A stretch of 64,000 nt of DNA from UBA7957 sp965224675. GTDB lineage: Bacteria; Pseudomonadota; Gammaproteobacteria; Granulosicoccales; Granulosicoccaceae. A program made the translations under genes and the position numbers. The stretch is from NCBI GenBank assembly GCA_965224675.1, contig CBDDAA010000004.1, positions 3,162,001 through 3,226,000 on the forward strand, read 5' to 3'. Below are positions 9,209-17,825 of the stretch, one piece after another. The notes below the pieces were generated by a model. The model did not search any database. It had not been told where the DNA came from and saw only the letters and a program-made list of their open reading frames with translations. Each line of letters opens with the position of its first letter. The first letter of the stretch is position 1.

Positions 9209-12168
9209 ATTTCCATCAACTATAAAAGTTGCTGTAATTTACTATCTTGGAAGATTTATATTCTATATTCGACGAAATGAATGGTAGCTGCTCTAAGAAT
9301 CTGAATTCATATTATCGATTTGAGAGTTTTAAAAATTATTTTTATTAACCCTGACTGGATTTGTGCACAAATATCTGTCAAATAATATAAACGATAAATC
9401 ACATCCTTCTCCCTTCTTGTAGTTTTTATTGGAAATCCAAATATTCTGATTTCATTAGACTCCACTACCAAGTGGTGGATCAATAGTCTGATTAGACTAA
9501 ATTTGTAGAGTAATTTATATTATAATAATACAATCTATGTCTGATGAATTGCCACCAACTGTGATTGCATTATTTCCATATTGCATTGAACTGGGCAGCA
9601 ATACCACTCATCTTTACTCCTAATAACTCTTTTATCCTAGCGAACATTTTTTTTAGCTATCTCAATAGATACTCGAATATAAAAGGGAATGTATGTCGGG
9701 ATTACAACCGCGTCCGATCCGATAAAAGCAAGACACAATGTTATGAGTGATCGGATATCGGCATTACCAATGATATCTGCGGTCGTGTCCTCAAACTCAT
9801 CGCTACTTATTTTTGAAGTGACACACTAAGTGTCGATGAATAAATACCTGGTCTACCGATATTTTTCCGAAATTGCAGTTTTTTAATCAAACTTGTCACA
9901 TCTAACTGCATTCGTCGAAAAAAAATGTCTTCATTTGAAAATTCGAAGACTGATTAACCGAAATAAATGCTGAAAAAAATCTCTCCATGACGTTTTATTT
10001 TTGGAGAACATTCGTCTTGTGACACCACCATCTGACATTCATAACAACGATGAGAACAACCTCTTTTGCTTTAGGTGCCAAATGACACAAGTTCTCGTCA
10101 TTATCCAGCAATGTTCAACATCATCACCACAAAAAAGTAAATTTAACGAATGCAAAAACAAAATATATCCACATAAATGGTTAAAAATTAATATAAATCA
10201 AGCATTCTCGAGCCTTGTACTCAAAGATCGCTCCCTCAGTTAACAAAAAATTGAACATTTGCTTTTGAAGAGTGCTTTTCGATGGAAATCATGATAAATT
10301 TAAGATATAGTTCAATTGTCCTGACCTGGACCGTAACAAGAGAACGTTTTTCTGACCTACGTCTGACTGTCAGATACTCACTTCTTTGAAAATTTATGTA
10401 GTGAACAGATCAAACAACCTGACAATTCAACAAATTTGGTGAATTGAGATACCATAGGTAGTAAAAATCACACATACTGTATAGAGAAATCATTCAAGAA
10501 ATCGATGTGATTTCTTAAATGCATCTAAACCGCAACTGAATGCGCCATTTTATTGTCAAGACCTAGTCTAATCAGCTCGTATAGGCCAAGCCTGGAGTTT
10601 TAATGTATTCTTTAGGATATTACGCGAAAATTAACGCCAAAGTTCTGACTCCAGATGCATTATGAAATCGCATCATTCATCAACTACATTGAACTTGTCG
10701 TTGGATTGCTGCAAATAACGTTAATTGAAATTATGATCGTAAAATAGCAAGAATGGACTACATGCAAGACTCGATCTTTGTGCTATTTTTTCCACCAGGG
10801 ATTAAGGGCAATACTGCTTTTCTGGATACATCTTCACGTCCAGGGAATAAATCTGTTTTACCATCCTGAAGGCATGGATGGACAAGTGCGTCACTTACAA
10901 TCATGAAGGTATCGTACTTGTATAATTAGAGAAGAAACCCCCCTCTTGACTAATATCATAATCAATGGGCATTCAACATATCGCTTTTACAAACAGAGCG
11001 CTCGCGACCATCAATCGCAAAATCAAAACTAATACCATTAGTTAGCAGATGAAGATTGTTGTATCAGTGACATTATTTCTATGGATAAATAACATTGCAA
11101 TACAGTGCTAAGATCCAAAAAAATAGAATACAAATCGGAGGCGATAGTCCATAATTTGTTTTTCATAACTTATGATAATTATTAAAGACAACTTTAACTA
11201 CCTTGTATTAGCCTTTATTCTACATTCAAAAATATTTATATAATATTGTAAGGCGTTAACTGCGAACGGGATACCAAAGAGTTTGCTTAGGGAACAAATA
11301 ATACAATGTGTTGTGAAAGAATAATGAATTTATCCATACAACAGACTTTACAATAAACCACCATATAGTATATTTTCTATCTATCCATAATGCTGAAAGA
11401 GATAGATATTGTTACCTACTTCTTTTCCATCTTTACGTAACCTAAGTAGGAACATCATAACGACATTCTGTAATGTCATCGAAATTAGTTGTTTACAATA
11501 TATAGAACATTATTATTTTTGAATATACTAATTTTTATGCATATAAATTGAAACTTACAGTTATTAAACGAAATCATTAATAATAGTTTAATGGTATTTA
11601 ACAAATTATACTGAATATTTACTTGATTCATACTTCCTATTTGAAAAGCATTTAATTACAGTCTAATTTACCATTCAATGTCTTCACATTAAGAAATAAA
11701 AATGCTTAAAATGAAATAACGCAATCACATGATATGTATCAATTTAAATATATATTTTTTGTGAAATAGAATTCTAAATTTAATCTCTAACTTATTGAAT
11801 AAAAACCGGATTCGAAATATCGATATGCAGACATAGAGAACAAATAAAATTATTCAGACAACAATACAACTTAGTAGAGTCAATTCACCTTGCACATATA
11901 TGTATAAAACTCTATATCACTCTCTATAAAGACATTGTCAAAATATTTTATTCTCTTAAGGGATTTTTAATTATCGATATTAAGGAAAAGTAAAATTATT
12001 AGTCGAGCTATCTAATATAGTATTAAGTAATACTTGGCTAAGCAATGTAATTTATAATATTTTATCGGTAACCCTAACCGCATCTTCATATACAAAACAA
12101 AATATAATAACCGATATAAGTTGGTTATAAAATAATCATTTTAATAATACAACAAGGAGTAGCACCCA
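9209..12168. other. 3 kb AT-rich divergent intergenic region
   Basis: No convincing intact gene lies here. The DNA is strongly AT-rich, especially 11.1-12.16 kb, and separates two divergent operons, so it must hold both promoters. Local dyads are present: TAGTCT-4-AGACTA at 9484-9499 with a second TTAGACT at 9455-9461 and ACCA-AG-TGGT between them, about 250-290 bases upstream of the minus-strand operon; CCATCC-9-GGATGG near 10861-10881; and AAAATAGCA...TGCTATTTT near 10741-10786. A possible decayed minus-strand gene at 9570-9911 is listed separately. Short open frames, such as one of about 40 codons ending near 10868, have no supporting features. Confidence 0.6.
9570..9911 (-). pseudogene. 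possible decayed gene remnant with two homopolymer frameshifts
   Basis: On the minus strand three consecutive open segments join into one of about 113 codons if single-base slips are allowed in two A-runs, one near 9815 and one near 9650. The joined product would start MQLDVTSLIKKLQF, continue through SDEFEDTTADIIGNADIR and YIPFYIRVSIEIAKK, and end GIAAQFNAIWK. Both breaks fall exactly in homopolymers and the residue pattern alternates like a real protein. I do not recognise the family, and chance open frames are possible in AT-rich DNA. Confidence 0.28.
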
Positions 12169-12864
12169 ATGAAAGCTGACCCTTCAATGGTTCATTATAA
12201 AACACTTAACTTATCAGAACCACTTGAGAGCGTTTGTAATATTATTAAGCAATTGGTTAAAACCAACTCTATTGAAGAACTACAAACTGTACTGCTGGGT
12301 AGCACTAGGCAATACTCATCCGAGATGTTCCTTTGTCTTTTTGTAGATAATAAAGAAGAACGTGTTCTCAATGAAGTGGACATAAATTTCTCAAAAACTG
12401 AAAAAATATCATTCACTAGGGATGTCTTGAATCTTTCGTCAAATAAGTCAATTGATGACAGTAATTACGAAGAACTTTTTTCAACGCCTGACTTCTTTTC
12501 CACCTCTTACGGACTTTCATTGTATTATAATAGAAGTACCTGTTTCGTTAAAGCACCAAGAACTATAGAAAAAGATCGTTTAAATTCACATATTATTAGG
12601 ACAATTGTTCCTTATATTCACCTGGCATTCAATCATATTCAGCACATAGAAAGACGTTCTTGTGGAGAGGTAGGGCTTACTAAGCGGGAAACTCAAATAA
12701 TTGGATGGGTAGCGAAAGGAAAAACAAATAAGGAAATTGGTATGATACTCGATCTAAGTGAGTTTACTGTAAAAAATCATATTGCCAATATATATTCAAA
12801 GCTGATTGTAGTGAATCGGGCTCAAGCAATTGAGAAAGCTATTCGATTGGAATTTTTAATTTGA
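12169..12864 (+). CDS. LuxR-family transcriptional regulator
   Basis: A 231-residue regulator. The C-terminal LuxR/FixJ-type helix-turn-helix is clear at about residues 165-228: LTKRETQIIGWVAKGKTNKE, then IGMILDLSEFTVKNHIANIY and SKL. The N-terminal 150 residues form a separate domain without a phosphoacceptor receiver signature; it could be a ligand-sensing domain of the autoinducer-binding or EpsA type, which I cannot resolve by eye. AAGGAG lies nine bases before the ATG. The gene stands at the head of the plus-strand cytochrome/FG-GAP cluster and next to the divergent promoter region, so it is the obvious candidate controller of both operons. Its own flanks are very AT-rich. Confidence 0.88.
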   Translation: MKADPSMVHYKTLNLSEPLESVCNIIKQLVKTNSIEELQTVLLGSTRQYSSEMFLCLFVDNKEERVLNEVDINFSKTEKISFTRDVLNLSSNKSIDDSNYEELFSTPDFFSTSYGLSLYYNRSTCFVKAPRTIEKDRLNSHIIRTIVPYIHLAFNHIQHIERRSCGEVGLTKRETQIIGWVAKGKTNKEIGMILDLSEFTVKNHIANIYSKLIVVNRAQAIEKAIRLEFLI

Positions 12865-13345
12865 GCTATTATAAATATTTATTATTATTCAGTTTTGTAA
12901 ATAGCGTGAATGGACTACTTGTAGCTACGGTTATAAGTATGTAGTATTATCTTTAAGCAATTAAAATATTTAATATAATTGTAAAATTTTTTATACTACC
13001 TTAAGTACTATAATGTGCTTATAAAGATACATTATTATCTAACTACTCGTTGAAAATGAGTTCATATGATTAATCAAAATAAGGTAAATTCAAGCAAGTA
13101 AATAAGTATTTTGGTTTTATTTTAAGATCGCAAGGTACTGTCAAATGTTTTTTCAACATACTGATAATTGATAATATTTTTTCATTTAAATATATTGATA
13201 TCTTACAGAACAAAATATATATTTATGTACTCATACGGTTATTTTTTTAATTTATTTAAAAAAATATATTCCATCTATTTCAGAATATCAATGATATTCT
13301 GAATATATAAAATATTTTATACCATATTTCTCCGCATGGATTATT
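12865..13345. other. AT-rich leader before the cytochrome operon
   Basis: About 480 bases without a gene, dominated by A/T runs. The only structured item I see is the 25-base dyad at 13279-13303. No Rho-independent terminator with a GC stem is visible after the regulator gene. Confidence 0.6.
13279..13303. promoter_or_regulatory. perfect inverted repeat upstream of the cytochrome operon
   Basis: Two perfect 11-base arms (TTCAGAATATC and GATATTCTGAA) are separated by three bases. The dyad ends 42 bases before the ATG of the pentaheme cytochrome gene. Its size and symmetry suit an operator for a dimeric regulator such as the adjacent LuxR-type protein. It could also fold as an mRNA hairpin, but it lacks a U-tract. 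Confidence 0.45.
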
Positions 13346-14800
13346 ATGTATTTCAGGAATAAATCTCTTCTTCTAGTTTATTTTATTACAAGTATTTTTG
13401 TTTATAACATGCCAGCGGCACTTTCGAGTGATGCTCAGAAACACTTCTCTGCAGAAAAGCTTGGTCGTTCTTCATACTGTGGCTTATGCCATACTGCTAT
13501 ATACCAACAATGGAATGCATCCTCTCATCATTTCTCCTCTTTTAATAATCCTGTTTATCGAAAAGTCATTATGAGTGAGGTTGGAACAAAAAACCAGACT
13601 CAATTAAGATTTTGTGCCCGCTGTCATGACCCATTACTACTTGTTTCAGGTGAGATAGGAAATGAGGAAGAACTGAATGTTGGCAGTTGGCAGGCCAATG
13701 CTGGCATTACTTGTCTAACATGTCATAGATTAACTGATATTGGAAAGAACAATGGTGAATATGTGATTAAGGAACCCCTACTTCATCCTTTTGCATTTGC
13801 GGAACAGCCCCTATTACAAAAAGCCCACAGCGTCGCACTAAATTTAACGCCATGGTTGCACCGCATGGTTGTGAGTCAGCCTATTTATAAAGAATCAGAG
13901 TTTTGTGCAGTATGCCATACACTGAAAGTTCCAAAATCAATTAATGGTCATACGGATATCACCTTGTTAAAAGAATACGATTCCTGGAAGAGTAGCCCAT
14001 ACAATCCTACACAAAACAAAGATTCTACAAAACGGAAAAAATGCCAAAACTGTCATATGAAACTGATCGCTGCCGATGATCCTGCGGCTATAAATGGTAT
14101 GGTTCACGATCACGGATTCGCAGCTGGTAACACCGTACTTGCTATGTTTAACAGTGATTACGAACATTTGGAAAAAGCGCAAACCTTTCTTTCTGAAGAC
14201 ACAATCAGATTGGAATTATTGAGAATTGGCAGCAATAAAAGTAAAAAACAAAAAAATTACAGCGTTAAGGGGATTACGAATAATCAAGTGATCTCTCTAA
14301 ATATCGCTGTTCATAACGACGGTGTTGGACACCACTTCCCAGCTGGAACAGTCGACTCCAACGAAGCTTGGATTTCGTTTGTAATAATTGACAAAAATGG
14401 CGATATAGTCGTGCGCCAAGGGCAAATAGATGTCGATGGTCATGTACCTGACAACGCTGTTCGATTTGGTTCAAATTATGTCGATGAGAAAGGAGCTGTC
14501 ACCAATCGAGCGACAACCACAACTCATGCCATTGCACTAAGAGATAGCCTGCTTATCGCACCAGGAGAATACGAAGAAATAAAATTTGTATTCCCCTTGC
14601 CTCCTGATTTTCAACCACCATTAAGGGCGAAGATGAAGCTGAACTGGCGCAAATACGACCCAATGTTTCTTAAATGGGTATATGACGGACGAAAAATTCC
14701 ACAAGCACCCATCACAGTGATAGATGAAATAGAATTTGCTCTGCCCGTATCGTCATTACAACTCCAATACTTATCAACAATGACAATTAGAGAAGAATGA
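13346..14800 (+). CDS. exported pentaheme c-type cytochrome
   Basis: A 484-residue protein with a signal peptide (SLLLVYFITSIFVYNMPA) and five CxxCH heme-attachment motifs at about residues 45-49 (CGLCH), 90-94 (CARCH), 123-127 (CLTCH), 187-191 (CAVCH) and 233-237 (CQNCH). The heme part resembles cytochrome c554-type multiheme proteins. The C-terminal 200 residues form a heme-free beta-rich domain carrying the family motif GVGHHFPAGTVDSNEAW, known from other multiheme cytochromes. It should act in periplasmic or surface electron transfer. It overlaps the next cytochrome gene by four bases (ATGA). The Shine-Dalgarno is weak and the dyad at 13279-13303 lies just upstream. The redox partner and substrate cannot be read from the sequence. 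Confidence 0.9.
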   Translation: MYFRNKSLLLVYFITSIFVYNMPAALSSDAQKHFSAEKLGRSSYCGLCHTAIYQQWNASSHHFSSFNNPVYRKVIMSEVGTKNQTQLRFCARCHDPLLLVSGEIGNEEELNVGSWQANAGITCLTCHRLTDIGKNNGEYVIKEPLLHPFAFAEQPLLQKAHSVALNLTPWLHRMVVSQPIYKESEFCAVCHTLKVPKSINGHTDITLLKEYDSWKSSPYNPTQNKDSTKRKKCQNCHMKLIAADDPAAINGMVHDHGFAAGNTVLAMFNSDYEHLEKAQTFLSEDTIRLELLRIGSNKSKKQKNYSVKGITNNQVISLNIAVHNDGVGHHFPAGTVDSNEAWISFVIIDKNGDIVVRQGQIDVDGHVPDNAVRFGSNYVDEKGAVTNRATTTTHAIALRDSLLIAPGEYEEIKFVFPLPPDFQPPLRAKMKLNWRKYDPMFLKWVYDGRKIPQAPITVIDEIEFALPVSSLQLQYLSTMTIREE

Positions 14801-15225
14801 AAATGAAAATTGAAATAAAAACTCACATACTACCGTTGGCATTACTTCCCACTATCATGGTCACTTCAAATTTATTTGCAGGTAACTGGAATGTTCCAAT
14901 CGCAGCCAGAGACTTGAAAAATCCGGTTGAAATAAGTGAAAACACACAATCCGAAGGTGCAATGACCTACACCGCACATTGTGTGCAATGCCACGGAGAA
15001 AATGGGCTTGGTCAAGGCACTGAGAAAACGGTAGAGTACTCTTTGCAAAGTATTCTTAAGGTAAAATCTCAACCAGGAAATGAACTGCTTGGTGATGGCG
15101 AGCTTTATTGGAAAATAACTCATGGTGTTGGAAAAATGCCATCGTTCGCTGGTGTGCTTACCGATCATGAGCGCTGGTTAATGGTTAATCATATTCGTCT
15201 GTTACCAGATGACAAAACACTTTAG
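14797..15225 (+). CDS. small monoheme cytochrome c
   Basis: A 142-residue exported class I cytochrome c. The signal segment (LPLALLPTIMVTSNLFAG) is followed by one heme motif, CVQCH at about residues 62-66, with the typical continuation GENGLGQG, and a likely axial methionine in GKMPSFAG near residue 114. The start overlaps the stop of the pentaheme gene; a second in-frame ATG two codons later is an equal choice. It is probably the soluble electron carrier working with the pentaheme cytochrome. The FG-GAP/UnbV gene starts 11 bases downstream, so the three form one operon. Confidence 0.9.
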   Translation: MKMKIEIKTHILPLALLPTIMVTSNLFAGNWNVPIAARDLKNPVEISENTQSEGAMTYTAHCVQCHGENGLGQGTEKTVEYSLQSILKVKSQPGNELLGDGELYWKITHGVGKMPSFAGVLTDHERWLMVNHIRLLPDDKTL

Positions 15226-15236
15226 TTTTTATCTGC

Positions 15237-16958
15237 ATGTTTGAATTTCGAACTTTCTTCACTTTATCCTCAGTTGCCATACTATTAATAACAACTCACC
15301 CTGGCTATTGCCTTGAGCAGACTTTCGATGTTAATTTTCTACGTGATGTTTCTGCAGCAACAGGTATAGATTTCCGACACAGCTCCGGGAAGTTTCTTGA
15401 GTATGATGGTACCAACTCCAGATATATGCCAGAGACCATTGGCGCAGGAGTTACTTTGTTCGATGTAGATAATGATATGGATATAGATATCCTTTTCGTA
15501 AACAGTTCCGGCTTTAATGGTGTGGAACAATCAAATGGTGGAGCACCCGCTTTATATCGTAATGATGGGAATTGGCGATTTACAGATATTACTAACGATA
15601 GTGGTTTAAATAAAAAATTTTATGGAATGGGAGCAACTACAGCAGATTACGATGGTGATGGCGATCAGGATATTCTATTTACCACTCTAAATGGCGTACG
15701 CCTCTTTCAAAATCGTCAGGGTATTTTTGAGGATATAACCCTATCAGCAGGACTTGCCACAAAATCCTGGGTTGATCAACGTGGTGTTCAATGTACAGAG
15801 TGGTCAACGGGTGCCGTTTTTTTTGATGCTGATGGTGATTTGGATCTGGATCTCGTATCCATACAATATGTACGCTGGTCAATCAACAGTAACATTATTA
15901 CGACCTACGATGGAATACATCGAGGATATACCTCACCACGTAGTTACCAGGGTGAAAGTTTAAGGATATGGCTCCAAAATAACGGACGGTTCTTTGACAC
16001 AAGCGCACTTTCTGGTCTTGAACTGGAGGGTAAATCATTAGGTATTGCACTCTGGGATTTTGACAAAGATGGACGCTTGGATATTGCTGTTGCAAACGAT
16101 ACAACAGAAAATTTTTTATTTCATAACAGGGGAAATGGAAAATTTAATAATGTCTCTTATACGGCAGGTATGGCGTTTGATAGAAGCGGCAACACCCGGG
16201 CCGGAATGGGGATTGACATCGCTGACTACAACAATAATGGGCATGCAGCAGTTGCGATTGGTAATTTTACAGGTGAACCAATATCATTTTTCTATCAGCA
16301 GGACACCTGGAAATTTTCTGAAGAAAGCATAAGCACCCAGATTTCCTCACCAACGCTTCCATTGCTTACTTTTGGTTTGATATTCGCCGATATTGATTTG
16401 GATGGCTGGTTGGATATTGTCACTACAAATGGGCATGTTGAACCCAATATCGCTGAAGCCTATAAAAATGAGCGCTATCTACAGCCTATGCAATGGTTGC
16501 GTAACCAGGGAAACGGAAAATTCAAAGATGTCGGTCAGAATATTAGTGCTCTTAAGAAACCTATGGTTGGTCGCGGACTTGCGAGTGCCGATCTGGACGG
16601 AGATGGAGATTTGGATTTGGTAGCAAGTAGTAACTCTGGTACCCCTCGGATAATCAAAAATAACTCGATAAACAGAAATTATCTCCGGATTTTACTAAAG
16701 GGTCGTTTCCCAAACACTGATGCTATTGGCGCCAGGGTAATTCTGAAAAACCGAAAAACAACTCAGCAAAGAACCGTTGGTAGCGGTGGATCATTTCTGT
16801 CACAGTCAGAGAAAATCCTGACCTTTGGTCTTGGGGGAAAAAAGACTGTGGAGTCAGTGACGATAGAATGGCCAGATGGTACATCAGAAACACTGATCAA
16901 TCCTGCGCTTAATAAGATCTTAAAAATCACACAACGCGATAATTTTGATATTTTCTAA
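15237..16958 (+). CDS. exported FG-GAP/UnbV protein of the cytochrome operon
   Basis: A 573-residue exported protein with an N-terminal hydrophobic segment (FFTLSSVAILLITTHPGYC). It has seven FG-GAP/VCBS loops, some degenerate: DVDNDMDIDILF, DYDGDGDQDILF, DADGDLDLDLVS, DFDKDGRLDIAV, DYNNNGHAAVAI, DIDLDGWLDIVT and DLDGDGDLDLVA. A C-terminal ASPIC/UnbV domain follows (DAIGARVILKNRKTT, LTFGLGGKKTVESV, IEWPDG). It is a CRTAC1-like propeller clearly related to the three minus-strand proteins, but it lacks their conserved cysteine pair and the GMNAE stretch, so it is a separate subfamily. The linkage to two cytochromes suggests a structural or docking partner for the electron-transfer proteins; this is inference from context. 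Confidence 0.88.
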   Translation: MFEFRTFFTLSSVAILLITTHPGYCLEQTFDVNFLRDVSAATGIDFRHSSGKFLEYDGTNSRYMPETIGAGVTLFDVDNDMDIDILFVNSSGFNGVEQSNGGAPALYRNDGNWRFTDITNDSGLNKKFYGMGATTADYDGDGDQDILFTTLNGVRLFQNRQGIFEDITLSAGLATKSWVDQRGVQCTEWSTGAVFFDADGDLDLDLVSIQYVRWSINSNIITTYDGIHRGYTSPRSYQGESLRIWLQNNGRFFDTSALSGLELEGKSLGIALWDFDKDGRLDIAVANDTTENFLFHNRGNGKFNNVSYTAGMAFDRSGNTRAGMGIDIADYNNNGHAAVAIGNFTGEPISFFYQQDTWKFSEESISTQISSPTLPLLTFGLIFADIDLDGWLDIVTTNGHVEPNIAEAYKNERYLQPMQWLRNQGNGKFKDVGQNISALKKPMVGRGLASADLDGDGDLDLVASSNSGTPRIIKNNSINRNYLRILLKGRFPNTDAIGARVILKNRKTTQQRTVGSGGSFLSQSEKILTFGLGGKKTVESVTIEWPDGTSETLINPALNKILKITQRDNFDIF

Positions 16959-17194
16959 TATTTAGCACGTTAATCACGCGCCATTAATAATTTGAATTAT
17001 TGCAACTCTGAAGAACGACCATAGTACAATTAGACCATTGCCAGTTGCTGGTGTAACTGCTTTACTTACCAAATTCCGATAAGACAAATACTGATTTACC
17101 AATAATATTCGATGAGTGACACTGCGCTTTATGTAAAAACTTATCGACAGTGCATCAGTTGCATTTAATAAATTAGTCTTGAGTATATTTATAT

Positions 17195-17743
17195 ATGAGA
17201 ATGTATTATTCATTTCGAATTGATCGTTATATTTTGAATCAATTACTTGTTACAAGCATGCTAATAGCCTTAGTATCGCCATCAGTAACTGCTGCTAACC
17301 AAGGCGCGATATCTGAGCAACAGCCAAATATCGCCTACCAAAGCGCTCATATAGAATGTGAAAACACATTAAGGGATATTTTAAAAACTCAAGAAGCTGT
17401 TTCTAATTCAATTCATAGTGGTGCGATGATTAAGGCCAACAAACAATTAGAAGAAATAGCTTCCCATATAGTGCTTTCACGAAATAAAATGAACCAAGCC
17501 TTATTAAATGGCGCATGGAAATCCCGTACTACAAAGCACAATGTTCAGTTACTTTCCGATCGACTGGAATCTCTTCGCATACTGAATTTTATCGCTGTTG
17601 CCTTCACCTCAAAGTACTACGAATATCCGAAAGGACATATCCCTAATTCGGTGAAGCATTCGGTGAAGCGTTTTTTCATACAATTGCATACTTTGGTCAA
17701 GAATATTCATCAAACGAATGAAGATATTAAGAGCCATAGTTGA
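17195..17743 (+). CDS. small exported helical protein, unknown function
   Basis: A 182-residue protein with a signal peptide (ILNQLLVTSMLIALVSPSVTA) and an otherwise alpha-helical, mildly basic mature part rich in Ser, Asn, Lys and Leu. One cysteine is visible (IECENTLRDIL). I do not recognise the family. It lies 236 bases after the FG-GAP gene, so it may have its own promoter or be the last gene of the operon. The start codon follows an AT-rich leader with no strong Shine-Dalgarno; the ATG two codons later is possible. Confidence 0.65.
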   Translation: MRMYYSFRIDRYILNQLLVTSMLIALVSPSVTAANQGAISEQQPNIAYQSAHIECENTLRDILKTQEAVSNSIHSGAMIKANKQLEEIASHIVLSRNKMNQALLNGAWKSRTTKHNVQLLSDRLESLRILNFIAVAFTSKYYEYPKGHIPNSVKHSVKRFFIQLHTLVKNIHQTNEDIKSHS

Positions 17744-17825
17744 CATAATACCCTTCAATATGAGCAGTCACGATCAGATACAATTAAACTGGGTTCGGGT
17801 TCTACCCATTGGCCACTGCAACCTG

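Noticed and set aside
10001..10243. An 80-codon frame in the AT-rich gap
   Set aside because: No upstream ribosome site, composition like the surrounding non-coding DNA and no protein-like pattern.
10101..11391. Strings close to DnaA boxes (TTATCCAGC, ATATCCACA, TTATCCATA) in the AT-rich gap, suggesting an origin
   Set aside because: Only a few imperfect matches over more than 1 kb, no cluster with consistent spacing, and none of dnaA, dnaN, gidA or rep genes nearby. Chance in AT-rich DNA is enough.
16974..17213. A 79-codon minus-strand frame between the FG-GAP gene and the small exported protein
   Set aside because: No ribosome site, no recognisable domain, and it covers the promoter region of the plus-strand gene.
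17785..17815. GGGTTCGGGTTCTACCC, resembling a tRNA T-arm
   Set aside because: No acceptor stem, D-arm or anticodon arm can be folded at the proper distances.
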